A DNA stretch of 64,000 nucleotides from Brachypodius melanocephalos (GCA_013398615.1 VZSR01003798.1:7532258-7596257); one strand, 5' to 3'; counted from the stretch's first letter, positions 29,601-44,600 are shown. Numbers and translations: made by a program. Notes: generated from the sequence alone by a model not told the origin.

Positions 29601-32600
29601 TTTGGTCCCTGACCCTCTGCTTGAAGGAGGGAAAAGTCAAAAGGTAATTTTTCTCCTTTAGTCATCAGCAGAATATAATTTTATTAACTTGCCTTGATGC
29701 AAACACCAGTTAGCTGGCCCTTTGGTACCAGGACAATGCTATGGCAACAGACTGTAATGTCTCAAACACAAGCTCACGGGCAGGATGGCAAGCCAAAGCC
29801 AAGAGAGGAGACTGCATTTATTTAGACATTTATGTGTTCTCCTCAGTTTTCATACTTCTCCTTTTCTGTCCTCCCAACCTTCTTGCTTTTGCTGCACATC
29901 ACCCAGGTCATCCTCAGAACAAGCTGGGAAAGAGGCTGTTCCATTAACACAGTGTGTGCTGCAAAATGCAGGCCAGCAAAGGCTCCCAGGAAAACACACC
30001 AAAGGACAGATGATGGGTGGAAAGGGCCTTCTATAACATCTGATGTGCTCAATTGCCCATCTAGGGCAAAGCTTGGTCTCATGCCCTGCTCCTTGCATCA
30101 TCCTTGCTTTCCAGCTTCTGCCATTTTACTGGTTTAAAGGGAATATGCTGCTGAATTACATCTACTATAAATACTTTTAAAAGACCAAGGCATCAGGCTA
30201 GGCTACCTCAGAGCCAGTGGAGTGAGTTTATGCCAGAGACACTCTGGCCCTTTCTCTGTTAGAACTGATGCAGAAAAAAAAAATTCTCCTTGAAGAAAAT
30301 CCCCAAAGACCATATTCTCTCAGAAATCCCAGCCATTTCACAGTCATAAGACCAGAAAAGCTAAATATTTTAATACATTATTGTACTGGTGTTAGATCTA
30401 TTTCTTTTCTTTTTACTTTTTTTCCTTGTTTTTTTTTTTTTTTTAAACCAGCAGTCAATTAGCTCATTGTGATGCACTTGGTTAACTGAGTCCAAGACCT
30501 TATTTGAACTAGACTTGTATAACATTTCAATTCAGACAATCTAACTACTGTGTCTTACTTTAAGAGTGCACAAAAGTTTTTCAGTTTTCTACAGATGCCA
30601 TGGTTACCCTTATTTCTTAGCAACATCTGGAATTAGATGTTTTGAGATGGGACTCTGGGCTAGAAATGTTTAATGAAAGCAAGAAGGAAAAAGGAATCTT
30701 TTAAATGGGAGATAGAAAACATCCTCAGAATCTTTGCATTTTGGATGACAAAAAACTGGAACAGGAAGAGAGAGTTGGCCTGAATGTACAAATTACTTTT
30801 CCAGAACTAAACACAAGAAAAGTTAATCTATTCTCACCTGTGGAAAATTCAAGAAGGCTCTTAAACTCCTTTAATTTTTCTCTCTCAGCCACGCAGACTC
30901 AGTTTAAATACAAATTTTGCTTTGAGTGGAACCTACAATGCAGATAAGAGTTTCTCCAGAGTCTTGAAGTGCTGGGAGATAAAGCAGAGAGTTTATTCAC
31001 TGGCAGCAAATACATGTTTAAATATGTGTTCTAATAATGAAGAGACAAGGTTGACCTAGGATCCACCTGCCCTCACATCAAACTTGACAACTTTCTTTTA
31101 GCAAATTTTCAGTGCTCACTGTATTCAGACCTATACATCGCCCTTCAACACAAACATGACACTTTTAAAAGGAGAAGGGTGCAAAAATAAATACTGTCTT
31201 TACTCTTGGAACCATCAGCAGTATTTCTGTGCATAAAATAATCAGAGAGACAGGAAAAAAAGTATTAAAGAACTAAACCCAAGGCAAATTTACTTTGGGC
31301 ACAAGAATTGGTCAAACATTTATTTTTCTGAAGAACAGCTTTTGCTAATTTTCTTTCATTTTGCAATAACTTGGATATGAATATAATGATCTATATCCAG
31401 GACCCAAAAAACACAGATGTTGACAATATGCAGATATTTGACACATGTCCATAGACCAATAAAAGCATTTTTTAAAAAGTAATTCACCTAAATGAATTGC
31501 AGCAATGATTGAGACAGAGAACTAACTTGAAATTGAGCCCAACTGGGTAAGATGACTACATATCTAAACAAAAATTGTTCCCAAGATTTTTCTGCAGTGT
31601 ACAAAGGATTTAACCTCTACTTTCCTAGTGACTAAGTACATGCAACTTACTGTGCTTGGAAAAATCTTCCTACCAAGTTTTGATTTGGTGACATTTCACA
31701 TTGATGTCCCAATAGAACACAGAATTTCCAGCCTGGCACGTGTCCCATTGTACAAAATACAATCCCTTCCCCAAAGGATTTACATGGTGCTGCAATGAAA
31801 AAGAAACGGAGCCAATCCTACTGATGTCCTGACAAACTGGCCAGAGACACATCACTTTTGGACAAGTAATTATGAAAATATTAATAAACACAGTAGCTAT
31901 ATACTGTGAACAAGCTATAGCAAAGATGTGACTCAGCTTTTAACAGTTGGGGACAGTCTGAAAAGGCCTATGAAAATCAATAAGAAAATGAAATATGGGG
32001 AACAGCTGTGCAAAGTTATGTGTGTGTGTGTCTGACAGGTGTCTGTGAGAAGATATGTAAATCTTTCAAGGGAGCATTTCACAAGAGTAGGAGCTCCTAT
32101 GAAGACAAGTTGGCAAGTCCAAACTTGAATTCTGACTACAGGAAAAAGAAAGGAAATTACTTTTTTAAACACTGAGTTTTTAATACCATTATTCTTTCAC
32201 AACAGTCCCAATCCACAAGCAGCTGACGTCTCAGAAATACTCATCCAAATATGGCAGAATAATTTCCTGCCTTTAATATCTATCTTACATTTTACGTGTT
32301 TTACAACAAGCACATCAGCTTATTGAAAACCCCGTGAGTTTTAATGGATCCTCCATGTATGCAGAATCTGACCTGAAATGTCATAACTGTACCTGAAATA
32401 AAGGACAGTGCAAACAAACAGAAAAGGGAACTCACATTTTTTGCTACTCAAGATATAAACTTTTAAGGCATCAGAATGTTAATCTTTATTTTGTTACCAT
32501 GCTGAAGTCTTCAAAGAGCTGCCATAAGATTAAAAAAAAGAAGAATATAATGTAATCCTGATTTCAAGTAAGTATTTCCCAAGATATTTATCTTGGGTGA

Positions 32601-35600
32601 AAAGTAAATATAAAAGCTCCAAAACTAATATTAGAGTTCAAGCCAACTGGTTTAAGATACAATTCTGTCCATGCTTATATCCTTACCAACATATTACTCA
32701 CTAGAAGAATTCCTCATGAACAAAAAAGGCTTCGTAAAATTCAGACACTCCTCATTAAAGGCAGACAATCTGGAATGCAAGCAAACCCACAGAGTTAACG
32801 AGTCAGTCAATACAAGTATAGTCCTTATCCATTACCTACTGAATTCAGCCTGCAGTGAGCCCAGGGCCCCATGTTAAATATTTCATTCATTCACAGCCTT
32901 AGATTTACTCTGGCAGGTTTCAGAATGGGAGCCAGTCTTCGGCACTCAGCCTGAAAGATAATGAGCTTTATTGATGTTGCTGTAAATTTGCATTTTGTGT
33001 TTGCTGTCAGTCAGGTATGATGTGATCCCTATTGATTTGTGGTGAAGGAGCACAATGATTCTCATCCTCAGGGCTGGATGAACTCTGCCTAGGGCAGAAA
33101 TGAAGCCCTGCTGATGGTGAAAGTGGCTACAGAACTTCCCTTGTGCTCTCAGAGGACTACAGATTACTGGAAATAGTTTATGCCACTTTGACCAGGGGCC
33201 CTGGGAGCAACACAGACAGCTGACCACTGTTATGTTTTGTGGCCTGTCCTAACATATGAAATTTGCCTCCCCTTCAGAAATCTATACCTCAGTCATACAA
33301 ATCTCTTGGGAACAAGCCTGGATCCAGGATACACTGAGAGCCCTCTTCACTTTGTGGAGTATGGAGAGGCTGGCGAGGGCAGAGGAGGTGGGTTCAGTTG
33401 GGAGCAGAATGAGTGAATACTTGAATCAGGACAAATATTAAGCAAATGGAAAAGAAATTGTGTGCTAACTTTCCAGCTTTCCTCGTCTCTTTAGAATTTT
33501 TAGGTGTTCACATTCGTGCCATGGGAGTGTATTTCCTAGTCAAATGTGTTGTGCTTCATGTGCTTAGTGGCTCCATTCTTTGCTTTCCATATATGTCTCA
33601 AGGCACTACTTCTCCTCCTGAATGGCACTGTGTGAATGATTCATAACTGCATTAAAGGTATGCTTACAATTAGTCCTCCAGATGCAATGCAGACTACAGC
33701 AACTTCAACCAGTCTGGAGTGGACAAAGAATTTTCCACTGCTGCAAAATTTCTGGTTCCCTGCCCCCACTTAACAAGTCAGCAGCAGGGGTGGAGCTTCT
33801 AGTGTTTTGTATACACTTATTTTACTTATTTTCAATACAGACCTCTTCTGTTTTCCAGAGCGTTTAATTTTCTGGCATGTGTTTATTTTCCTCCCTGTCT
33901 TTTCTTACAATAGTTATCATAGGCAAAGTTTACCCAGTTACTATGAAAAGTCTGTTATCTATTCTTTTCCCCTCATGCAAAGGGACACTATATTGTAATT
34001 CTTCCCTCTTGTAGCCAGAAGCCACTGAAGTCCCAAGGAAAATAACTTTTGTAAAACACTGACTCTGTAATACCATTGTTTTTTTCTCAAATGGACAGTG
34101 TTAAAGGCTCCTGTTCTCCTGGGTGGAAACCTGGTTCTCTGCCTTTCTTTTAAAGGCTCAGAATAAGTGTAAGTAGCTTTTAACAGCTTTAATACATTTT
34201 TGCTCATTCAACTTTTCATCTTCTGGATTAGGACAGCTGCATCTGCAGGCTGTGTTCAAAATCAGGGAACAGCAGCTCAGGGATCAAGCTCTCTAGGAGT
34301 CCGAGATGTACATCTTTCTGGAAAGGGTTAACAGGCAGCCACAGTCCTGCTGAAGGCCCAGCAAACAGGTACAGTACATGTGAAGCTAGCAAGTTATTAC
34401 AGAGACATTTGTTTGCAGGGATTGTGCAACCAGCTTTCTGTGACAAACTATGCCTTGAAGCTCAGTTCCAGAGAAAAGAAGTGATGTCTGGAAATAATTT
34501 CTTACCTTACTTCCAGTTGGAAACACATGTCAAGATTCTAGAAAAATAAAACTGCTCAGGAATCTAATGCTGCTCAATTACACAATAAATAAAACCTGGA
34601 AGAACGAGACAGTGTACATAACATCAAGTTTTCCAACGGTGATGCCTTGTTAAAGGGCAGTGTAGGGTGGCATCGGTCCCACAAGGCCACTGGAAAGCAA
34701 TGTGAGCCAAGGCTCCTGGCAGGGAGTAAATGTAGTCTTTGATCAAATTTTGGGTGCAAGATGGTGAGAAGGGAGGAAAATCTTGCCTGAATGTTAGCTG
34801 TGTGATCACCAGGCAGCCAGTGGTCACCAGGACTAAGCAGAAGAGAGCAGCAATGGGAAAAAATCCCAGCAGGGGATGGGGTGTATCACACATCTGGGTA
34901 CCTCATGGCAACCCAGGTCAAGGCAAAGTGAGAATTGCAGCTGACTCCTCAGATAGGGAGACAGGTAGCACAGGAGCAGGGACATATTGTTCTGTGTGAA
35001 ATAACATACAAACATTTCTTTTTTTTTTTTTTTTTTCCTTTAAGGGATAGCTGCCTGAGCCCAAGGGATGAACTGTTAACACTAAATGTACAGTCACTGA
35101 AAGACCTGTCTGGAAAGAAGGCTGAGTCTCTCATTCCCCCAACAACACAGCTGGTGAACATCATGATGGCTCACAAAGTAAGCATGACCAACTGTGGGGT
35201 GATTGGACACCGACTTTAGAGAGGAGGGGAATCTGTTCCTCAGATGTTTGAAGAACACAGTTCTGCCTTTCCTGACAAAACCCAAAACCTCTTGTGGTCA
35301 GACTCTGGTGACTTTCAGCATAGCTTTTTCCCAGATAAACAGAGGCTATGGGGAGGCCAAGACCCTGGGAAACTCTAGCAAGGGCTGTTCAAACCTTCTT
35401 TTAGAAACACACAGCTTGCCAATGTTAATTTTCCATTTAAAAGTTGAAGAAAGGCAGAAATGGATTTAAGGGAAGATCCATGAATCCCAGAGAAGCCAGA
35501 GATCAGGCCCTGTAACAAAGAAGTTCTGTGGATCTAGGATCTATGGTTAATAGCAAAGATTTTTCAAGCTAGCTAGACAGCAAGCTAGCTAGGTAGGAAA

Positions 35601-38600
35601 AACACTGCAAAATAATTTTCAAAATTCATCTTTAAGGATCTTCTCTGTGTTTCTTATTCTGAAGAGTTCACTAAGGGAATGGGACTGGAAAGCCCTAGTA
35701 AGATTTTGCTACTTGGCAATACCCCCACCTGCTGTCCAAGAGGAAAATCAGCATTCCTTAGGTCTTGTATCTCCAAACAGAACTCCTGAAATCAGGATTC
35801 TGAAACAAAGTGTTTGTCTTGGTTGGCTCCAGTTAGATTAGAACATACAGATCGTGCTCTGACTCTGCTCTTGTGGCTATCTCAGCTCCTGCAGAACATC
35901 ACTGAGCAAAAATTTGGCATTTTGTTTTACTTATATGAGTTTCCATATGGTGTCTCTATTTAGGAATGTTTTTCCTCTAACTGGGATTCCCTCAGGATCA
36001 AAATAATTGTGCCACAGAAACAGGATCAGAATCAGGGCTTGCAGGAACCATCCAGAAAATTATTCCTAAGTTCAACTGTTATTCAGATGTGATCATGTAT
36101 TTATTTTCCAACAGTTCTAAAAACCAGCATTTAGTAAGCTGAATGTTTTTCCTACTAGTTTTTAAACGCTGGAATTAGGGGCCATATTTTCAAAAGCAAC
36201 AGGAGATTTCAACTGGAAGGTACTGATTTTTTTGAAACCTCTAAAACTCGGTCCTAAGAGGTTTTTAAATGTTCAGATTGTATTTTGACTAAAAATCATC
36301 CCTCTGAATCAGAAGTTAGACACCTATCCACCACTACATAGATGGGCTTAAGAATTTCTCTCTTGAATTTAACACCTACCTAAGGTCCTTGAGTACCTGA
36401 AAGGTAAGACCTATCTCCAGAAATTATATAAGCATGGCTATATCTTTTCCATTCATCAAACTATTAATCTGTCTGGACCAGCTGGGGGTGTCCAATAAAT
36501 TTTCTGTTCATTTTGTCTAAGGACCTGAATCTATTTCTGTCTTGTTACTTTGTTATAATCATTTTTATAGTAAACTTTTGAGCTTCATTTCTCTTTATCC
36601 TCCTATTTATTTTAGATAATTAATTTTCCTNNNNNNNNNNNNNNNNNNNNNNNNNNNNNNNNNNNNNNNNNNNNNNNNNNNNNNNNNNNNNNNNNNNNNN
36701 NNNNNNNNNNNNNNNNNNNNNNNNNNNNNNTTTTTTTTTTTTTTTTTTAAATGGTGTATTCTAAATAGGCCAACTTTTTTTGGTAGGGAATGCTTGGTTT
36801 TTACTATATTTAGCATTAATGGCTATCCCCAAAGTGACAACTGAAAACATCAATTCCTTCACAAAGAGATTTGCCAAGGGAAAAACATTTCTGAGTAACT
36901 TTTGCCTAAAATACCTGTTCGAAGTTGTCTGACCCCTGCGCAGTAACCCCTCTGTCCCTCCCTGGCAGGTGTGAGCCCGCTGTGGGCCGGGGATGTGGAG
37001 GGCCCTGCGCCCCTCAGGGAGCGGCAGCCGCCCGCCCTCCAGGCCAGCCGCAAATCGCTCTCGCAGCAGCTGGACTGCCCTGCAGGGAGAGCCCCGGTGA
37101 GTGCTGCGGGGATCACTGACAAACACAGCGCTGGCCCCAGCAGGGCTCCCGGCATCACCTCCTGCCAGGACCCGTCTGCCCTGCAGGCCCTGCCAGGGGC
37201 CATAGTCACTTTGCCTCCTCTGCTCTCTGCCCCCAACAGCTCCTCTGTGAGGGGTGGGAGGGCAGGAAAGGCTCCATGCCAGCAAACCCCCGTTTCTCCA
37301 GGTTCTCCCTCCCATTGCCCAGCAGGTTCTACAGTGTGTCTGAATTGCCAAGGATGATTTACACCACCCCACTCCGAGCCGCAGTGCCACCAGTCTCCCC
37401 AGCCACCTGCGCTGGCCCAGCCATGGCCACAAGTGGGTATGGACTCACCACGGTCCCCACTGAACGAGACAGATTTAAACACCCTGTTAAGGGAGGCTGG
37501 AGACTGGCTCCTGTGCTCTCCAGATGGATGCCAAGAGACCCACCAGAGGCTGGGAGAGGGTTGGGGTATTTATGGCCGAAGGTCCCCAGGCTCAGACCTG
37601 CAGGATGAGATGGAGGCAAAACTCTTCACACTCAGTTCCCTCCCTGCTGCTCCCTGCCTTTCCCTGGTCCACCCCTCACCCTGAGGGACCCAAAGCTTTA
37701 ACAGGAATAAGGAGGCTGCAAACCAGAGCACAAACCCCAACCAAATCACCCCCAAGCAGACAGACATCTTCAGGGATTCACTGAGTTTCCTTCTCATCAA
37801 AGCTCCTGTGTGGCACGTGCTGCCCGTTTGAAGAGGCTCCTTGGCAGCATCCTGGCTTTGGGTATTGTTACCCACCACAAACAGAAAGAAAAAAATATAC
37901 CTCCTCACAGAAAAGCAAAAGAAATTTGAAAATTTCCCATTTCAGATTCAGAAGACCCATACCAGAATAAACAATCACCCTGGTCTGAGAGATGAATGCA
38001 TTTTGTAGAGTGTTTTTGGTGTTGCACACCTGTTTACCTCTTAATTCCATTCCCAATCCCATATTGAACAGATATACTTGTTTTCATGTCAAAATTGAGA
38101 CTGTCGCATATGCAGAAACCTAAATTTTGGCTGATTTTCCACTCTTAACACCTGTTAGTTTCACTTTACTGCATTAAAAAAAAGAAAGAAAAAAAAAGAA
38201 GAAAAAAAAGTGTAGAACTCTCTCAGATGTGTAATGAGTGCAATTAACTCTGACCCTGCTGAACTTCATGCATAGTTATCTTTGGGTAATGACTTCTGTC
38301 AGTGCTTAAATTATCTTGTCATACCCATTTCCATGTTGAAACAGGAGGTTTTCATCAAACAGTTCATTAAATATTTCACTAAAAGTTCATTAAAATGGGG
38401 CAAATCTCAGAGGCTGAATTTAGGAAATCCAGCACAAATTCATATTTTGGGGGAAATGCTGAAAGCAGGTTTGGTATGTGCCAGGATAAAGTTTTCAGTC
38501 ACAAGATGAAGGAAAGTTTTTGAATGTCCTGATTCTAGTTCAGTTCTTGAAGGAAAAAATGATAATACTTGTTTATATTCCCTAATGATCACATATGGGG

Positions 38601-41600
38601 TTTTGGCATGGGGACTCAAGCCAGAGCACAAATATATCTTTCTACACCATTGCACCATGTTAAGGACCAACATCCTAATTTTTCTCCAATTTAGTCCCTA
38701 CAGGACAAATTCAGTGAGCAGCAATTTACTGAATAACAAATGGTTTATGAAAATTAGAAAGGTTTTTTTTTAAAAAAGAATTTTTAATACCATCAGTCAT
38801 AAGAAAAAAATTTCAAATAAACAAGTTGGCTGCAATGTACGTTGAAGAATTTCTGTTTATGCATAAAGGAAAACTGTGGGGTTTGTTGGTTTTTTTAATG
38901 TTCACAGGCAATTTCAAGGCCATCTAGATCCCTAAGTACAGCACAACTAGTGCACACATCCTGTGGCTCACAAGCTTCAGTAATTTCAAACATTGTATTG
39001 ATGAAAGGACAAGGGAAGGTAAGATTGGCTCTGTTGATTTACTGTGAGTTTTACTTCATCTCACAAATGTGATCTGCAAAGTGCAGAGAAGTGACTGCAT
39101 GTATTAACATTGCTACTTTGGGGCTGCCAATTCATATCCAAGCAAAAATTAAGAAAATAATTTAGACACCTTCCTATGTGCATATAATAGTGAAGAGGCT
39201 ATTGATTGGGGGGAAAAAAAGGCAAAACATGAGAGGCTTCTGCTGAAATTCCCATTTACTCTTACTAGAGGAATGTGATTGACTATTTTTTTGTGTATTA
39301 TATTACTCCACTGACAATACTGCCCATGTAGATAATGCAGAAGAAACTGCAAATGAACTATTATGAGAACTGAACATGGATTCTCACACACTTTTTCTTC
39401 CATAAATTAGGGTTTGGGCTTCAGTATTGTTGGTGGTAAAGACAGCATTTATGGACCAATAGGCATCTATGTCAAAACCATCTTTCCTGGTGGAGCTGCT
39501 GCTGCTGATGGAAGGCTACAAGAAGGTAGGAAATACCTCTTTTCTCCCTTTTTCCCACTTCCCAAAAAATTACACTGAAAGATTGAAGCTGAAATGAGCC
39601 ATAAGTGTCTTCGACACTTGCATCCATTTTTGCATTTGCAGGAGTCCTCTTGAGTGCATGTATGTTATCATGTAATGCATTGCACAATACAGTAATAGCA
39701 ATATAATTTTTTCTCTTTCAAAACAGGTGATGAAATCCTGGAACTGAATGGAGAATCCATGCATGGATTAACACATTATGATGCTTTACAGAAATTCAAG
39801 GTTATGTACTCTCCTTCCAGAACAACCTCTGTTATTAGACTCAATGTGCATGTGAGTTCAACACATTCACTCATTGTCTGTTCTTTCTAGCAGGCCAAAA
39901 AGGGTCTCCTGACACTCACTGTCAGGACAAGCTTCAGCACACCTCATTCTGCTTCTAGCTGTCAGTCACCCCTCTTGTGTCAGTCACTGAGCTCCAGTAC
40001 ATGCATAACCAAGGAAAACAGCTCTTTCAGTTCAGAAAATGCAGCATTCTCATTAAATCCTACAAAGCCCAATGACAGGGTCATAATGGAAGTAACCCTA
40101 AATAAAGGTGAGTGTTGACATTAACTGAGCACTGCCAACAAAGCACTGAATGACAAACCACTGTTCATTTGCTCTCTAACTGTCTTTCCTCACTAACCTG
40201 ATTCTTTTCCTGAACTACGTTTTTTTAATACACTAAATTAGATCTTGGTGCCTGTCAGTGCTAACAAGTATCTATCAACAGCAAGATTTTGAGCACCATC
40301 TGTCCTCAAGAGCCAATCATGGAGGTTTTTTTCTCTCAAGCATTAGAGTCACATTCATATCCTTCACATGAAAAAGTAAAGCTCTTGTCAACAAATGCCT
40401 CTTATTAAGCAGACTGTGCAACTCTTACCCGTAATTATGCAGGCAGTTAATTTCACTCTTGAAAAGGCTTAAAACCAAATAACATAAGTATCTATATCTT
40501 CTTGTAGTTCTTTTGCCTCCTCTCCAACTGTCATCACCTTCTATTTATAAACAACCACTGGCACAATGAAATAAACTTTTAAATATGGGAACATCAGAGA
40601 AACAAAGAAAGCAAAGCCTCTATGAGGTACCAGTGACTTACCAAACAGATAGTATGAGATCTGAATCAGTGACTGTCCAGAGCAAAGAGGGTAAACTCAC
40701 AAAATTCTTAAGCTGTATTATATAAAACAGAGGGAGAAGTGAAATTATATAGCTAATAGTAGCCATATAGCCTTAATTCTATCTTGTTTTTCCTGTTAAT
40801 TTTAGCTGCTTGATTTTTTTTCCATTCTGTCTCCTTGTAAAGTCATCAGAATTCTTCTGTAATGACAGATATTTTTCAAAATAAACCTTCATTCCATTGT
40901 CTGTTACACTTTAATCATGAGGGAGACAAAAGCCCCCATAACAACCCCACAACAATAGAAAGGTATAGAAAAGTGTAGTGGAAGCAACAACAAATACTGA
41001 ATGTGTAACATTCATGAACGTGAGAGTTTGGTTCTGGTTTGTGCAGAAAAAAGAATTAAATTTAATTAATTTTTAAAATAGTTCTTCAATGACTTGCTTT
41101 GACTGTTTCTTATGTCTTTTTTTAATTGTTACTGATTCTTGCAGAGCCAGGTGTTGGCCTTGGAATTGGGTTATGTAGCATCCCTTACTTCCAGTGTATT
41201 TCAGGGATCTTTATTCACACCCTCTCGCCAGGCTCAGTGGCACATATGGATGGGAGACTCAGGTAGGATGAGAAAGGCTGGCTGTCTCATGCCATAAGTT
41301 TCTCAGTGATCTTTTTTATGGGTTTATTTTTGACCTTTTTTCTTTTTTTTGGGCAGGAAGAAATATTGGTTTCTGGGAATTTGGGATTTAAAACACGTGC
41401 TATTCTCAGGGTTGGAGCATGTGTCTTCAGGATATGTGGGATTTCCAGAAATACAGCAATCCAGTGAAATCACTGCCTCTTGTCCAAGCCAGGCTAACTT
41501 TAAAGGTCTTAGACAAGCTTGTAGCATTGCTACTGAAGGAGATTTCCAAATGAGAAAGTATTTTGAAAAACCTAAGCATATGGCATAACTTGGCTTGTTT

Positions 41601-44600
41601 GAGCACTAAATTTTTTTCTGACACAAGGTCCTCAAGTTCTATCACTTCTTGCCCAGTAGGAAAATAGATTTGCTGAAATGAACTTTAGTGAGAGTGTAGA
41701 AATCCACTTTCAGAGATTTTTGATCAGCTAGTAGTTTTGAACATATTGAGAATTAACCAGAACACAGCCGTTTCAGTGGAGTGTTTTGGATTTAAGTTTC
41801 GATGTTCTGTAACCCTCCCTCTCTAATACTTTAGTTGAAAGAACTATAGTCTTCAATTATTTAAATATTTGCATGATACAAATCAGTGCCTTCAGTCAGA
41901 CCCATAATGTGTGTGAGAACTAGAGCAGAGCAAGGCAATTTCCGTTTCCATGTGAGTCAAATCTGGATTTCATCTAGAAAGATCCAGTTTACAGATTGTG
42001 ATAGTTTGTCATCAGAATTTTTCTTTTAATGAGTTATTCACATATGTAGCAGAAAAAAAATATAACATCCTTTCTGACCTTAAACAGCACTAACACAATA
42101 TAAAGACATGAAAAGTGAAGTGTTAACTGGAAAGGAAGGAAGGAAGGTGTAGGTGTAAGCAGCAGCTGAGCTGCAGACAGCAGAAAGAACACCAAGTGTG
42201 CACAGCTGAACATGCAGAAAGCTCAGAGTTTGCGTGCAACACGCCACATCAAAACCCCTTGACATCCAACTCATTCCTATCCTATTTTCTCTAACAGGAC
42301 AGAAAGACAGATTTAATCTGTGAGCAAATTAGGGGTCGACCTTACAAATTTGCTTTTTGTATGTTTTCACATGGGCAAGACAAGGTCAGGAAAAAATCTC
42401 TTTTGTTTACATCCTCTCTCTCTTTTTTTTAATATCTGTCTAGGTGTGGAGATGAAATTCTTGAAATTAACGAAACTTCAGTACAAAATACAACCCTTAA
42501 TGAAGTTTATGCTGTGCTCAGCCATTGTGATCCTGGTGCAGTACAAATCATTATTAGCAGACACCCTGAACCACAGGTAGCACAGTCTGTATTCTTTCTG
42601 ACTTTCTATATAGCACACATTGAGAACTAAGGGGGAGTAAGTGCTGACCTAACACAGCTGGAAAAATATTGACAACAAAGATGCTGATCTCTTTATGATC
42701 ATCACTGCACACACAAAAAATTTGAGACATGCAGTCTCTTCAGTAGAATCATTTCAGAATTGAAGGTAACTGGTGACAGTTTTACATGAGGTTCTACGCA
42801 GTGAATAAGGAAACTACAGAAATAACACTTAAGCATAGTTCTTATGTAATAAAGAATTGACAATACTAAGTAAGTAATTAAAAGAGGGAACATAGCTCCC
42901 CCCAAAAGAAATAAATGTTTATACACCTGTCTTTCAGTAATTAAAATTTAGGTCTTGCCCTGCCAATATTTACAATTAAAATAATATTGAAGTAAAATGT
43001 TTTATTATTGCAAGATTTAACTACAAAATGCTTCCTAACACCAAATACTTTACAAATTATTATCAAGTTTAAATTGTTACATAAACTATGCTATGTTGAC
43101 TTACCTTATACTGGTAAATCTGGGATTCCACTTCCAGTGAAATCTGCAAAAGAATGTTTATCTTTGAAAGGTCCCATTTTACCTAAACAGCCTCTAAAAC
43201 AAGCACATCCATAGATATACTTCTTATATTGGGATTCTTATACTGGTATAATAAACATAATGGTATGCAGTTAACTCACTTCATGAGAGTAAAATGGCAT
43301 GGTATTTCCTAGGTGTCTGAGCAACAGCTAAAGGAAGCTGTTGCACAAGCTGTGGAAAGCAACAGATTTGGAAAGGAGAGACACCAATGGAGTACTGAAG
43401 GTAAGGGAATAAATGCATTCACTGAGACATGGTTATTTTGACTTAAAAGATGTCAAGGATGAGTACATGCTGTATTAGAATCCTTGAAAACATTCAAGCA
43501 ACCCAGAGCAGAAAGAAAGAAAGAGGAGGAAACCTCACGGACAATCCTCCTAACATGTCTCCAATGATATGGTACCAGAGAGATGAGAACAGACCAAATC
43601 TGTCTGATTAGCAACAAAAATTTTTTGTGCAAACTTCCTCTCACAGCTGCTCATCCTCTCCAATTTACAAGATCTGCTTAGAGCTTTTCAAACAACTGTC
43701 TGTAGGTTACAGACTGTGGTAACAAGGAAATGCACAATTAAGATGATGTCCTAGGGGTAAATCTTGTTAATCCCTTATTTGTGAGGAAAGGATATGCAGT
43801 CATGGCTGGAGCTATCTGCCCAGCTCAGGTATGACATCCTCTCACAGTAATGTATTGAATGATACTCCTTTGAGTGTCTTCTAAAGGACAAATATGTAAC
43901 AGCAATCATCAGTAAAACTATAGTGCTGACATACCTATATACAGGGAAAATGTTATTTGGGTGTTCAAGAATTGGCTGTTGACTCTTGACCCCACAAACC
44001 TTCCATGCATAAATCATACCTTTGCATCCACCGAGGGTGATATTTAGCTGCAGATTTCATCAGCTGAATCCTAGAAGCGAGCACTTTGCATGTACTGAGC
44101 AGACATTTTGAACATGTTCCTGACACAGGTGTTAGGAGGCTGGAAGTGAGCTGGCACGGGAGGCACCCCTGTGAGAAGCACATGGACAGGAGCGCGGGTT
44201 ACTGCAGCCGCAGGGCACAGCGGCTCATGACCCGCTCCAGCAGTGACAGCAGCTACAACCCCCGGGCCTCCTGTGCCACTGCTGCTGTGCACCAGCTCAC
44301 AGACCTGAAAGCAAGAGTACACAGTGTAGATGTACCAATCACACGGCAACCTGGGCTGCTGTACTCATTCTCTGCCAATAATTCAGGGAGAAATTCCCCT
44401 CCGACCTGCAGCGAAGGCAGTCGAGCCTTGCAAAACACTAAGAAGTCATCAGAGATCCTCGTTAGAAAACCTAAATCATCAAAGCCCAAACCTCCACCAA
44501 GGAAATACTTCAAGCAGGACTGCACATGTGATGACCAGGGTAATGCAGACAGAAAAGAAAAGTTTGTATCAGAAGTGGCTGCGTCACCTTCTGCAAGTGT

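Noticed and set aside
35667..35698. Possible tiny exon ending in phase to join the IL16 exon at 36969
   Set aside because: Its donor side leaves one base as needed, but the start phase does not fit the IL16 start exon and it does not resemble the human sequence.
36761..37482. Two long overlapping minus-strand frames (223 and 207 codons)
   Set aside because: They lie in the GC-rich island, antisense to a real IL16 exon, where stop codons are rare; no family is recognisable.
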